This document shows positions 52,215 to 60,960 of a stretch of DNA of 64,000 nucleotides, piece by piece. The stretch covers positions 1 to 64,000 of the forward strand of contig NZ_AUXS01000048.1 in NCBI RefSeq assembly GCF_001625565.1, given 5' to 3'. The first letter of the stretch is position 1. The number at the start of each line of letters is the position of its first letter. Position numbers and translations under genes: made by a program. The stretch is from Pseudoalteromonas luteoviolacea NCIMB 1944. GTDB taxonomy: Bacteria > Pseudomonadota > Gammaproteobacteria > Enterobacterales > Alteromonadaceae. The notes below the pieces were generated by a model that had not been told where the DNA came from, made no database searches, and saw only the letters and a list, made by a program, of their open reading frames with translations.

Positions 52215-52685
52215 ATGTTTGTAAATGCACAGCACACAGTCAATACCTTGAGTGTCAAACTGTTGGTTGAATATGCCAATGGTCGATTTTCACTTGTCTA
52301 CGGTTCGCAAGAAATCACAGCAGAAGATATAGAAAACGCTCTGTTAGCGACACCTGAAACAGACATTCAAACCACTGTATTCAATTGGTTTGAAACCGCC
52401 TCTACTAATGTAAATAACACGATTGCAGGTTATGTGGCCAAGTTTGAGCTCACGCAAGCGGAGGTGAATGCCTCACCACTACTTGGCATTGCCGCAGACC
52501 TCATGCGCTACGAACTGTGCAACAACGACGCTGACGAAGGCCTTTTGACCAGGCGTAAAAATGCCATGTTGGAGCTAAGTAAAATTGAGTCTGGCACCAT
52601 TCAAATTAAAGCGCCCTCGCCTGTGGCCTCTGGGCCTATTCAAACCAAAACCCCAAGCAGTAATTTTGATTGGGCTAGGTACTAA
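52215..52685 (+). CDS. Mu gp36-like head-tail joining protein (DUF1320)
   Basis: A 156-residue protein. Its C-terminal half carries IAADLMRYELCNNDADEG, matching the helical pattern of DUF1320, which corresponds to connector proteins that extend the portal. It lies between capsid and gpG genes. The last 30 residues are a Pro/Ser/Thr-rich tail unusual for the family. Confidence 0.78.
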   Translation: MFVNAQHTVNTLSVKLLVEYANGRFSLVYGSQEITAEDIENALLATPETDIQTTVFNWFETASTNVNNTIAGYVAKFELTQAEVNASPLLGIAADLMRYELCNNDADEGLLTRRKNAMLELSKIESGTIQIKAPSPVASGPIQTKTPSSNFDWARY

Positions 52686-52708
52686 ATCACTCACTTTATA
52701 TAAAGGAA

Positions 52709-53062
52709 ATGATCATGTTTAACTTTTTTAAAAGAAAGAAGAGATACAACAAACGCCGCTTAGTGGATTCAAAACCACAGGTTTACGATTCAAAAATGCA
52801 TACTTGGGTTTGGCTTGAGAGTTTGAGCTTATCCGAAAGAGAATATGACGAATTACCGCAAGACAACAGCGTTGCTGATTGCACTCATAGTTCTCGTAGT
52901 GACACTGACAGTAGTCAAACATGCAGTTCGATCTCTCATAGTAGCAATGATAGTTGGTCCCCTAGTTACAGTTCCTCTGACTCGTCATCGAGCTATAGCG
53001 GTTCTTCTAGTTCATTCTCGTCGGGTTGTAGCGGCTCTTCAGATTCTGGTAGCTGGGATTAA
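52709..53062 (+). CDS. Serine-rich small protein, unknown
   Basis: A 117-residue protein. The N-terminal 25 residues are very basic (FKRKKRYNKRR). From residue 60 onward it is nearly all Ser, Asp, Gly and Tyr, with SSSDSSSSYSGSSSSFSSG and a terminal SGSWD. Such low-complexity proteins are not standard in this operon. AAAGGAA (52702-52708) gives a ribosome site. It might be a virion-surface or regulatory protein, but no function can be named. Confidence 0.6.
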   Translation: MIMFNFFKRKKRYNKRRLVDSKPQVYDSKMHTWVWLESLSLSEREYDELPQDNSVADCTHSSRSDTDSSQTCSSISHSSNDSWSPSYSSSDSSSSYSGSSSSFSSGCSGSSDSGSWD

Positions 53063-53068
53063 AGCATC

Positions 53069-53491
53069 ATGGCGGGCGTATTCATTGATATCTCGGGCGA
53101 TGCGTTAGAGAAGCTACAAGTGCTCAACCATAAAAGCCAAGTTCCTGAAGATGTGTTGGACGACATAGGCGCATTTTTAGATATGGATGTCACCACGCGC
53201 TTTTTAAACGAACTTGCACCGGATGGCACTCGTTGGGAGCAATCCGACGCCGCAAAAGCGCGTAAAGGGCTAACACTGACCGACCAACGTAATCTTGCTG
53301 GTTCAGTAACCCATAACGTACAAGATGATGAATTAGTGCACGGTTTGTGTGAGAAGTACGCCGCGATACACCACTTTGGTGGCAAAGCAGGACGCGGCCA
53401 TGCAGTCACCCTCCCTGCTCGCCCAATTATCGGCGTTGAGCAATATCAAGCTGGCGTAATCATTGAAACGCTGACCGACTGGCTTGTTTAA
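53069..53491 (+). CDS. gpG-like virion morphogenesis protein
   Basis: A 140-residue protein of the Phage_tail_S/virion morphogenesis family (PF05069), recognised by RFLNELAPDGTRW (about 44-56) and YAAIHHFGGKAGRG (about 102-115), then RPIIG near the end. In Mu, gpG acts at the head-tail junction. In Mu the gene follows F; here it is downstream of the capsid gene, another sign of reordering. Confidence 0.88.
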   Translation: MAGVFIDISGDALEKLQVLNHKSQVPEDVLDDIGAFLDMDVTTRFLNELAPDGTRWEQSDAAKARKGLTLTDQRNLAGSVTHNVQDDELVHGLCEKYAAIHHFGGKAGRGHAVTLPARPIIGVEQYQAGVIIETLTDWLV

Positions 53492-53505
53492 ACGGAGTTT
53501 AAAGC

Positions 53506-53943
53506 ATGTTTAATTTCGATTTAAACCACATTGAAAAGGCATTAAACAAAGCGCGTATTGCCAAAGTGGGCTTTGCCCCTGACTTTAATCAAGCGCGCAG
53601 CAAATCCGTGCACACTCCTTTGTTGTATGTGTTGCCGCTCGACGAAGATTATCAGCCAACAAACAGCATCACGGGCCAAGACGAATATGCGGTTACTGAA
53701 TTGTTTGCGGTGATGATTGTGATCCCCTGCCACAACGCCAACAGGCAAACCGACCAGCAAATTGAAACACTACGGGAGCGTGTAAAAGACGTACTTGCTG
53801 GCCTCACAATTGCGCCTTATGAACCCATCAAGCTTCATCGAGGCCGCATGGTGGAGCTGAACCAACAAACCAAAAACCTCATTTATCAGTGCCAGTTTTC
53901 AGTCAGTGGGCACATAACCATCAACACCAAGGAACCAACATGA
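53506..53943 (+). CDS. Tail terminator-like protein (DUF1834-like)
   Basis: A 145-residue protein. By position (after gpG and before the tail tube) and size it fits the gp37/DUF1834 type of tail-completion proteins. Key segments are HTPLLYVLPLDE (about 35-46) and LIYQCQFSVSG near the C terminus. Its stop overlaps the next start (ATGA at 53940-53943). Confidence 0.68.
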   Translation: MFNFDLNHIEKALNKARIAKVGFAPDFNQARSKSVHTPLLYVLPLDEDYQPTNSITGQDEYAVTELFAVMIVIPCHNANRQTDQQIETLRERVKDVLAGLTIAPYEPIKLHRGRMVELNQQTKNLIYQCQFSVSGHITINTKEPT

Positions 53944-54092
53944 AAGATGACAAACCAACCCCTAAAAAGCACAGCCCAACTGAGATTGCCAATCAAGTTC
54001 AACAAGCCCTTAAACAAAACGGCAATCGAAGCAATGCAGCCGGTGCATTTGTACTCGATGGCGACACCATTAAACCAGGAGCAAGCAAATGA
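53940..54092 (+). CDS. Very small tail-operon protein (DUF2635-like)
   Basis: A 50-residue protein starting at the ATGA overlap; a longer frame from 53889 is less likely because it would lie inside the upstream gene. It is basic at the N terminus and ends GDTIKPGASK, overlapping the tube gene by four bases. Small proteins such as Mu gp38 occupy this place; the assignment is by context. Confidence 0.6.
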   Translation: MKDDKPTPKKHSPTEIANQVQQALKQNGNRSNAAGAFVLDGDTIKPGASK

Positions 54093-54985
54093 GCTGGCGA
54101 TTTAAAGACAGGCTAATTATGGCCGACTCCCTCGGGACCACCCTCACAGGCAACCATGCGATATATGCGAGCGAGGTTGAATTTAACATTGAAGCCGAAA
54201 CCGAAAAAGACGAAATTGAGCGCGCTCATTCCGGCTCTAGCCTAGAGATTATCTATGGTGAGCATGTGACGCTGAATTTTAAAACGCCATTGGCCATGAG
54301 TGGTAGCGCAGGCTCAGCGCCAGCCATTGCACCCCTGCTATTAGCGTGTGGCATGGTGCAAGTATCGAGTGCCAATGCGGTTACATTCACCAAAGGTGCG
54401 GCCACCAAAGCAACGTGTTTAATGCGCTTTGGCCAAAACACACACGTGCTTTCTGAGATGCTTGGCACTTTTAGCATTAACCTTGAAAAAGGCCAGCCCA
54501 TGATTAACTGGCAGTTTAAAGGCCTATTCAGTGCGCCGATACAATCAAGCGGCCCGCCACCTGTTGATTGGTCCCGTTGGAAAAAGCCCGCAACGCTTGG
54601 TGTGACCAACAGCAGCGCATTTAAATTAAATGGACTAAGCCGTACCTTACACAAACTCACCGTTGATGTAGGTAATAATGTGATCTTCGACCGCGCCATT
54701 AATCACGAAGAAATCCTCATTACGGGTCATGAATCCACGGCGAATATTACTGTCACCAGTGATTCCCTATCGCTATTTAACCCGTTTGAGCTGGCTGGCA
54801 GCATACAAACTTTTGAGTTTAACCACGGCCAAGGCGCTGGTAACAAAGTGACGTTGTTAGGCCGTTTTCAAATGCCCACGCCTAAGTATGCAAGCTTAGA
54901 GAGTGAGCTCACAGGCTACGAACTGGACGGAAAGCTCGTCCCCAGTGACAATGGCTATGACGAATTAACCTTAGTATTTGAGTGA
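54089..54985 (+). CDS. Major tail tube protein
   Basis: A 298-residue beta-rich protein located before the chaperones and tape measure, the standard location of the tube subunit in siphoviruses. The pattern of repeated beta strands (for example NITVTSDSLSLFNPFELAG) and the size fit B3-like tube proteins. There is no sheath gene, so the tail should be non-contractile, unlike Mu itself. Confidence 0.72.
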   Translation: MSWRFKDRLIMADSLGTTLTGNHAIYASEVEFNIEAETEKDEIERAHSGSSLEIIYGEHVTLNFKTPLAMSGSAGSAPAIAPLLLACGMVQVSSANAVTFTKGAATKATCLMRFGQNTHVLSEMLGTFSINLEKGQPMINWQFKGLFSAPIQSSGPPPVDWSRWKKPATLGVTNSSAFKLNGLSRTLHKLTVDVGNNVIFDRAINHEEILITGHESTANITVTSDSLSLFNPFELAGSIQTFEFNHGQGAGNKVTLLGRFQMPTPKYASLESELTGYELDGKLVPSDNGYDELTLVFE

Positions 54986-54990
54986 TCCTT

Positions 54991-55317
54991 ATGAAATTAA
55001 AAAAATTAGAGCAATTAAAAGACGCCACTATTCATGCCCCACTTCATTTTGAGTATGGCGGCGTGGAATTTAAGTTCAATGCACATATTAAACTTGTGCC
55101 AGAGCAAGACATTGAAAAGCTCACCGACCCGCGTAACACCACAGATAAAGCCATCGTAGAGCAGCTGCTTGTAGGTTGGGACGACTTTGTAGATGAAGGT
55201 AAAAGCATCCCGTTTTCAAAAGACGTGCTGGATGAAATGCTGGGCTTTGGCGGTATCGCCGGGCGCTTATCAGCGGAATGTATCAACGCGCAATATCGAG
55301 TGCAGGAAAAAAACTAA
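54991..55317 (+). CDS. Tail assembly chaperone, short form (G-like)
   Basis: A 108-residue product starting at ATG 54991 (a GTG at 54982 is also possible). It ends at the TAA 55315-55317, immediately after the slippery heptamer A-AAA-AAC (55308-55314). In lambda the same arrangement makes gpG and, by -1 frameshifting, gpGT; both bind tape measure and tube during assembly. The sequence is not otherwise diagnostic. Confidence 0.8.
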   Translation: MKLKKLEQLKDATIHAPLHFEYGGVEFKFNAHIKLVPEQDIEKLTDPRNTTDKAIVEQLLVGWDDFVDEGKSIPFSKDVLDEMLGFGGIAGRLSAECINAQYRVQEKN

Positions 55318-55679
55318 TCGACGTGGCCAAGTGGTTTGTGGGTGACTTGGCCACACAATCCAAAGCACTTGATGATGATTTAGCCTATTTTGGTGCGCCA
55401 GTTGAGGTGGAAACAAGCAAAGCAGATTTATACGTACTCCCACAAAACTGGACAGCGGTTAAAGCGCTCTCAACAGCAAACACCCAGTGGCAATACTGCA
55501 AAGATGGCATTGAACTGGCCCTCGATTATGCCAGGGCTGAAATCGCTTGGCGCTATGCAGATATAGCCCTGACCCCCACTGATTTTGACAAGCTCCAATT
55601 CTTAGAGCGCACTGTAATAGGACTACTAAGGCGACCCGATGAAAAACCAATTGAACCTAGCGCTTCGCTTAAAGTATGA
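54991..55679 (+). CDS. Tail assembly chaperone, frameshifted long form (GT-like)
   Basis: Ribosomes that slip back one base at 55308-55314 would continue into the overlapping frame ending at 55679, giving a fusion of about 229 residues. The downstream part (from KLIDVAKW) carries the DUF1799 pattern, ANTQWQYCKDGIELALDYA, found in this role in D3112-like phages. A 9-bp hairpin eight bases after the slip site would raise frameshifting. The lone frame has an ATG at 55278, but there is no ribosome site before it. Confidence 0.78.
55308..55354 (+). promoter_or_regulatory. Programmed -1 ribosomal frameshift signal
   Basis: Three elements are seen in the right order. The slippery heptamer A-AAA-AAC is at 55308-55314, in frame as GAA AAA AAC and directly followed by the stop TAA. 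The spacer is eight bases. The stem is GTGGCCAAG (55323-55331) with CTTGGCCAC (55346-55354), perfect over 9 bp with a 14-base loop. The loop might also allow a pseudoknot, not assessed. Confidence 0.85.
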
Positions 55680-58600
55680 CGGTAAAGCCGTTACCGCAGG
55701 TACTAACAAGAACATTCAGGATTTAAACCGCCTGCCCGGAGTTATTCAAAATCAGGTGGGCGCTAATCAGCGTGTGAGTGACAGTCAGTCCAAGGTCGCC
55801 AAGAGTCAAACAACAGTCAGTAAAGCGGTCACAACTGGCACTAATCAAAACCTACAAGATTTAAACCGATTACCAGGTGCTATTCAAAATCAGGTAAAGG
55901 CTAATCAGCGCATAGGGGCAAGCCAAGCTAAAGTGATGCAGCAGCAAACGGCGATGAGTAAAGCGACGTCTGCAAGCACAAACAAAACGATTAATGACTT
56001 AAACCGCTTATCCAGCGCCATTCAAAACCAGATAGCAGCAAATCAACGACTGGGTGAAAGCCAAGCAAAAGTGCTGCAACAGCAAGCGGCCATGAGCAAA
56101 GCGGCAGCTTCAAGCGCGAACCAACATATCCAGACGTTAAATCGCGTACCGCAGAGTATCCAAAATCAGGTGGCCGCAAACCAGCGACTAGGCGCAAGCC
56201 AGGCGAAGGTGATGCAACAACAATCTGCCATGGGTAAACAGCTAGGTGTGCTACAAAATGGCTATGAGCAATTGGGTATGACCCTCGCAGGGGTTGCATC
56301 CATAGGCACGGCGGCCATGTTTATTCGCGATACAGGCGCAGCGCAGCAATTAGATACTCGGCTGCAAGGGGTGACCGATTCTACCCGTGAATACCAACAA
56401 GTACAAAGCTATCTGTTTGAAGCTGCAGACAGACTCAATACGCAATACACCACCCTTGCTGATTCCTACTCTAAAATCCTTAACCTGCAACAAGTCGGTA
56501 TTGTGACTCAAACACAAGGCAAAGCGATACTTGAGGGCATGGCCAATGCAGCGGCTAAAACAGGCGCAAACAATGTGCAGCTGGAGCAATCGCTATTTGG
56601 TATGACCCAAGGTATGACTGCAGGCGTACTAAGAGCAGAAGAACTCAACCAAGTCACTGAGCCGTTACCCGGGCTTTTACAAAAGCTTGATAAAGCAGCG
56701 GGCGTTGCTGCAGGTGGGTTTAGGCAACTCGTCAATGATGGCCGTATAACCAGTCAAATGTTTAAACGTTATTTAATAAAGGCGTTAAACGAGTATGCAG
56801 GCGCAGCTGAGGCGACTGAGGGTAAAATCAATGCGTCGTTCGCAGAGATGAGCAACGAATATCAGCGCCTTATTCGTGAGTATGAAAAACCAGTAAATTT
56901 TGCGGTAGTTGAAGTGGCTAATGCTGTTACTGCAGGCATGCGTGAACTGCGGGAAAACAAAGAACTCGTAGAGGGACTAACGACCTCAGCTGCAGCTTTA
57001 GCAATCGTATACGGGGGTAAACTGGCAGGCGGTGCCGCTAAAGCAACAGCCGCAATCACAGCCACAACAATCGCAAAACACAAAGCGCTACAAGCTGACC
57101 TACAGCTAGCTGCATCCAATCAACGCTTAGCTGCGGAAGAACACAGACGCGCAATTCAAGAGCAAGCTGCAGCTCAGCGCCAACTCGCGATGGCCAGAAA
57201 TACAGCCCTTAGAACAAAGGCCATTCATCAACTGGCACTGGCCAATCAACGGGCGACACTTGCACAAACAAACCTCAATGCTGCAACGGCCACGTATTCT
57301 GTCGTGTCTAAGCGCGCGGCTTTATCCAGTCGAGTGCTTGGTGGCGCAATGCGCATGCTAGGTGGCCCTGTTGGTCTGGCCGTCACTGCTGGTTTAGCTA
57401 TCGCTTATTTTGCCACCCAAGGCGACAAAGCATCTACGAGCTCAAAAAAGCTTGAAACACACTTGTATGATTTAGGCGATGCGTTCGATTCCGTTAACAA
57501 CGTCAGTGCTAAAGCGCAAATCGCCTCGGCTGCAAAGCAAACAATCAACTACACAAACAACATTCAAAATGCTTATAAACGGATAAAGCAGCTGCGCCAG
57601 CAAATGAACAATGCGGGCAGTGACCGTGCTAAATTTACGTACCAAAATCAAATTGCAGGCATTGAGCGCTACATCAACGAGCAAGCCAAGCTCCGTAGAG
57701 AAACCATGAAAACAGCAGCACAAGCTGCAAACCTACAGCAAAACCTAAAAGCGCTGGACTGGAAACAAATAGCAGAAAATGCAAAACAAGCGACAAACGC
57801 CCTGCCCCAAAATATTCAGCAGCTGCAGCTTTCACTTTTAAGTGAAGAAGCCAGGCTAAAGGCCAGTTATGACAAACGCAAAGCCATGGTGATACAGGCT
57901 CGTGAAAATGACTTAGGTAACAAGGCCAAGTACGATGCGATTTTACAGCAGTTAGATGCCAAGCTTCACGCAGATCAACAAGCGCTAGCTGACAAGCACG
58001 AATCTGAAAAAACACGACTTCAAAACCAAGCAGAAGAAAAGCGTAAAAACGATCTACGCGCAGAGCTAGAAGATCGTATTGCCCAAATCAAAGGCTATGC
58101 AAACCGTGAGGCGCTTGCCAGCTACAACAACCAACTAGCAGTAGAAGAAGCAAAACAACAAGCGCGCATCGATGCCAAACGACGCAGCATGCTAGGCCTT
58201 GCCGCTAACGATGAAGTCGGCGAAATCAAATACAACGCTGATAATCAAATTCGAGACCTAGAGCGCCAACAAGAACTAAACGCAGCCAGAGGTTTTCATA
58301 GCCAACGGGAAGCCGATGAACACGCGCACCAAGAGCGCTTAATGCAAGCTCGCACTCGCAATACCGGTGCGATGCAACAATATCTAATGCAGTTTGCAAA
58401 CTGGGAGACTAAAAACGCCCGCGAGAAAACATCTGCAGTTGTTGGCCTTGGCGCAGCGGGCTTTAAAGCGATGGCAGGTCAAAGCAAAACCGCATTTAAA
58501 CTCTACAAGGCCTTTGCTATCACCCAAGCGATGATTAAAACCTATGAATCAGCCACCGGATCATATGCAGCATTAGCCCCTATTCCCGTTGTTGGCCCTG

Positions 58601-58995
58601 CCCTCGGTGCCGCTGCTGCGGCGGCCGCTGTCGCAATGGGGCTACAGCAAGTCCGTATGATCAAGTCACAGCAACCAGCGGGTATTGCACACGGTGGTTT
58701 AGATTACGTACCAAATGAAAGCACCTATGTACTACAGCGCGGTGAGCGTGTCCTATCTCCAAAACAAAACGTCGAAATTAGCCACATGGCCAGACACTAC
58801 AATGCAGGCAATCGCCAAGCCGCAGGTCAAAATGTGGTGTTTAATATTTCCAATCAGATCACCGTAGAAGGTGCAGCCAATGCCGAGCAAGGCAATGTGA
58901 TTGGTTCAAACATTGCTCGGCAGATTGAGGCTGTGGTGGTTGAGAGCGTCAGCTCTCGTGGTGCTGTGTTTAGGGCGATTAGGAGTGTTGCATAA
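55639..58995 (+). CDS. Tail tape measure protein
   Basis: A 1118-residue protein that sets tail length and is ejected at infection. Four repeats of exactly 46 residues (138 bp) occupy residues 23-206 (core DLNRLPxxIQNQVxANQR and SQAKVMQQQxAMSK). A tape-measure N-terminal domain (about 220-410), two hydrophobic segments (about 450-480 and 560-590), long charged helices (about 670-960) and a C-terminal glycine/alanine-rich membrane-like stretch (about 960-1015) follow. It overlaps the chaperone frame by 41 bases. AAGG at 55628-55631 is the ribosome site. Confidence 0.93.
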   Translation: MKNQLNLALRLKYDGKAVTAGTNKNIQDLNRLPGVIQNQVGANQRVSDSQSKVAKSQTTVSKAVTTGTNQNLQDLNRLPGAIQNQVKANQRIGASQAKVMQQQTAMSKATSASTNKTINDLNRLSSAIQNQIAANQRLGESQAKVLQQQAAMSKAAASSANQHIQTLNRVPQSIQNQVAANQRLGASQAKVMQQQSAMGKQLGVLQNGYEQLGMTLAGVASIGTAAMFIRDTGAAQQLDTRLQGVTDSTREYQQVQSYLFEAADRLNTQYTTLADSYSKILNLQQVGIVTQTQGKAILEGMANAAAKTGANNVQLEQSLFGMTQGMTAGVLRAEELNQVTEPLPGLLQKLDKAAGVAAGGFRQLVNDGRITSQMFKRYLIKALNEYAGAAEATEGKINASFAEMSNEYQRLIREYEKPVNFAVVEVANAVTAGMRELRENKELVEGLTTSAAALAIVYGGKLAGGAAKATAAITATTIAKHKALQADLQLAASNQRLAAEEHRRAIQEQAAAQRQLAMARNTALRTKAIHQLALANQRATLAQTNLNAATATYSVVSKRAALSSRVLGGAMRMLGGPVGLAVTAGLAIAYFATQGDKASTSSKKLETHLYDLGDAFDSVNNVSAKAQIASAAKQTINYTNNIQNAYKRIKQLRQQMNNAGSDRAKFTYQNQIAGIERYINEQAKLRRETMKTAAQAANLQQNLKALDWKQIAENAKQATNALPQNIQQLQLSLLSEEARLKASYDKRKAMVIQARENDLGNKAKYDAILQQLDAKLHADQQALADKHESEKTRLQNQAEEKRKNDLRAELEDRIAQIKGYANREALASYNNQLAVEEAKQQARIDAKRRSMLGLAANDEVGEIKYNADNQIRDLERQQELNAARGFHSQREADEHAHQERLMQARTRNTGAMQQYLMQFANWETKNAREKTSAVVGLGAAGFKAMAGQSKTAFKLYKAFAITQAMIKTYESATGSYAALAPIPVVGPALGAAAAAAAVAMGLQQVRMIKSQQPAGIAHGGLDYVPNESTYVLQRGERVLSPKQNVEISHMARHYNAGNRQAAGQNVVFNISNQITVEGAANAEQGNVIGSNIARQIEAVVVESVSSRGAVFRAIRSVA
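55705..56256 (+). repeat. Four 138-bp tandem repeats in the tape measure gene
   Basis: Units begin at 55705, 55843, 55981 and 56119, each starting with the codons for N-(K/Q)-x-(I/L)-(Q/N). The period is exactly 46 codons. DNA identity between units is partial, so duplications are not recent, or are kept apart by selection. Confidence 0.85.
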
Positions 58996-59039
58996 GCTGA
59001 AAAATGAGACTTTTGCAATCACAGGGAAAAATCTGGCTG

Positions 59040-59978
59040 CTATGCCTTTTTTACTAGCTCTTCAAAAAGGTCCAAGTAGCGTATTTCTAGATAGTCCAAA
59101 CTATCTAGTTGAAAGTTTATATATTTACCTCCAGCTAAGTAGGGTTTTGAATAGATGAAAATAAACGCTCTTTTATCTTTTTCTTTTGACAATTTATCTA
59201 ACCTTTTAACAACAAGGTTTTTTACTGGGTAGTCAGCGATCATAGTTTCAGATATAAATAACGAAGGTCGTAAATTGTCTCCATTATGTTCTAACGTTTG
59301 AACAAAACTAATCTTGTAGCATTTTTGCTTGTCCAAGTAATCAATAAAAGCAACTCCCCAATAAATTAAGTTGTCATCAGGCAATGCCTTCAAAGGCTGT
59401 TGATAAACCCCTTTGAATAGTGACTTGTAGCTAATATCTTTGCCAGTAATGTTAACCTTGTATTCAGTTAATGAATCATTTTTTTTATATCGTATAAACT
59501 TCGAGACTAGAGAGCGGACAGAGTAATATTTAGAGCCACCATAGAGTTCATCCCCTGTTACATTCCTTCCTCTTCGACGACTTTTTTTCTTCACCTTCGT
59601 TGGGTCTATATCTTTTGGATCTTTCTTTGCGAATTGATTTTTTGGACGCTTTAAGTGAAATATGTCTGATATTACGTCACTTTTTACAAATTTTGATTGA
59701 GCAGGTGTTTGAGGTGATTCTTCACCAGGGATGCGATCTTGGCCAAATGTTGCATCACAACTGTCAGAATGATTATATCCTCTGAAGTGCGGAGATTGAT
59801 GCATATCCTGTTTTTCCTGGTCAAGGTTTATGCATGTAACCTTTGCATCGCACTTATCACCTGGGCACTCAAAAGCTGACTTATCAGTTATGATGCCTGC
59901 CCAGTAGAGGTCATACGCTAACTCAGGATCAATGATTTCCTGATACTCAGTGCTAAATGCTTCTTCCAATGATGCCAT
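59040..59978 (-). CDS. Moron with CoiA-like zinc finger, function unknown
   Basis: A 312-residue protein on the strand opposite the tail genes. Residues 37-75 hold CPGDKCDAKVTCIN...PHFR...HSDSC, a Cys/His cluster like the zinc finger of CoiA-type proteins. A very basic stretch (about 128-140, KVKKKSRRRGR) and a beta-rich C-terminal half follow. No nuclease motif is visible. It lies within the tail operon between tape measure and tail tip and looks more AT-rich than its neighbours, which suggests a horizontally acquired gene. Confidence 0.62.
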   Translation of the reverse strand: MASLEEAFSTEYQEIIDPELAYDLYWAGIITDKSAFECPGDKCDAKVTCINLDQEKQDMHQSPHFRGYNHSDSCDATFGQDRIPGEESPQTPAQSKFVKSDVISDIFHLKRPKNQFAKKDPKDIDPTKVKKKSRRRGRNVTGDELYGGSKYYSVRSLVSKFIRYKKNDSLTEYKVNITGKDISYKSLFKGVYQQPLKALPDDNLIYWGVAFIDYLDKQKCYKISFVQTLEHNGDNLRPSLFISETMIADYPVKNLVVKRLDKLSKEKDKRAFIFIYSKPYLAGGKYINFQLDSLDYLEIRYLDLFEELVKKA

Positions 59979-60054
59979 TGTGTTCTCCTTAAAATTAATG
60001 CTATAGAATTTTTATACTATGGTGACACAAAGTTATGATTTTAATCCCGTCTTA

Positions 60055-60315
60055 CTATTTAAAGGGTTTGTTAAAGTAAGGACCATTTTTAACTATCATA
60101 GCGTCATGACCTCTCAGATATAAACCACATGGCATCATTGTTTTAAATTGCCACCTTTGACCATCCCAGACAAAGTCCTCCCTAATAGCTTTTTCTTTGT
60201 TTTGATAGTAGCCAGCCGAGATTTCATCTTCACTATGAACATGAAATACGTAGGCATCAATACCTGTCTCGCCGACTTTGATCCAATCACCTGCATTTAC
60301 TTTTGAAGATTTCAA
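60055..60315 (-). CDS. Small moron protein, unknown
   Basis: An 86-residue protein, SH3-like by strand pattern only (GDWIKVGETGIDAYVFHVH at the N terminus suggests a small beta barrel). AGGAGAG (about 60320-60326, minus strand) precedes the ATG. It follows the same direction as the zinc-finger moron at 59040 but is upstream of it by 77 bases, so the two may be one transcript. Confidence 0.6.
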   Translation of the reverse strand: MKSSKVNAGDWIKVGETGIDAYVFHVHSEDEISAGYYQNKEKAIREDFVWDGQRWQFKTMMPCGLYLRGHDAMIVKNGPYFNKPFK

Positions 60316-60960
60316 TTAACTCTCCTAATCAATGAATCTCTTCGCCAATTTAATCTTTGACAAAATAATAGATAATTAACGACACAATCGTTGCATGAAA
60401 TTTGCTGAGTGTAAACACGGTGTATTATTTGTTTTGATATGGTGCACATTGGATGCGTTTTAACTACTAATCATAATAAATTTATCGTTAATATGATTAG
60501 TAAGCTACTGTCCCTAGAGTTTTTTATCTGATTTGCAGTAATTAAGCTCTAGAAGCGGAAAGCCTCTATCATTCAATACAAGGTAAACACAATCCTCAAT
60601 GAAAATACCAACAAGGTCACCTCTTACGTTAATGCAATTTCAGCGTCTAATCGCTTTGGAGTTATGAGCTGCAACACGGTTGAATTGTTTGGTTCTAAAA
60701 GTGTAAGTAAATTCTCTAATCTAACACCGCCATTAAAAAGTGTACACCGCACGCAGCCAGCCACTATACATTTGATAGACGAAGCAAGACCATTACTTTC
60801 CAAATAGACATTGTCAAAATTGTGTTGATATTGAATAATAAGATAATGATACTGGTTAAATATACAGTTAATCAGTTTTGTGCAATAAAATGTTATGGGT
60901 CAAATCATAGATCATTTTTGACCTAACCTGATACTTGTAAAGAATTTCAAAGGAAATAAT
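60316..60960. other. Long non-coding stretch with two dyads
   Basis: About 645 AT-rich bases with no supported gene. ACTAATCATA (60466-60475) and TATGATTAGT (60492-60501) form a perfect 10-bp inverted repeat. GGTCAAA (60898-60904) and TTTGACC (60917-60923) form a smaller one 37 bases upstream of the next gene, positioned like an operator. The middle (60530-60800) might be a decayed gene but no frame is convincing. Confidence 0.45.

Noticed and set aside
55278..55679. Independent gene for the DUF1799-like protein
   Set aside because: No ribosome site before its ATG and a complete frameshift signal joins it to the previous frame; described as the long chaperone form.
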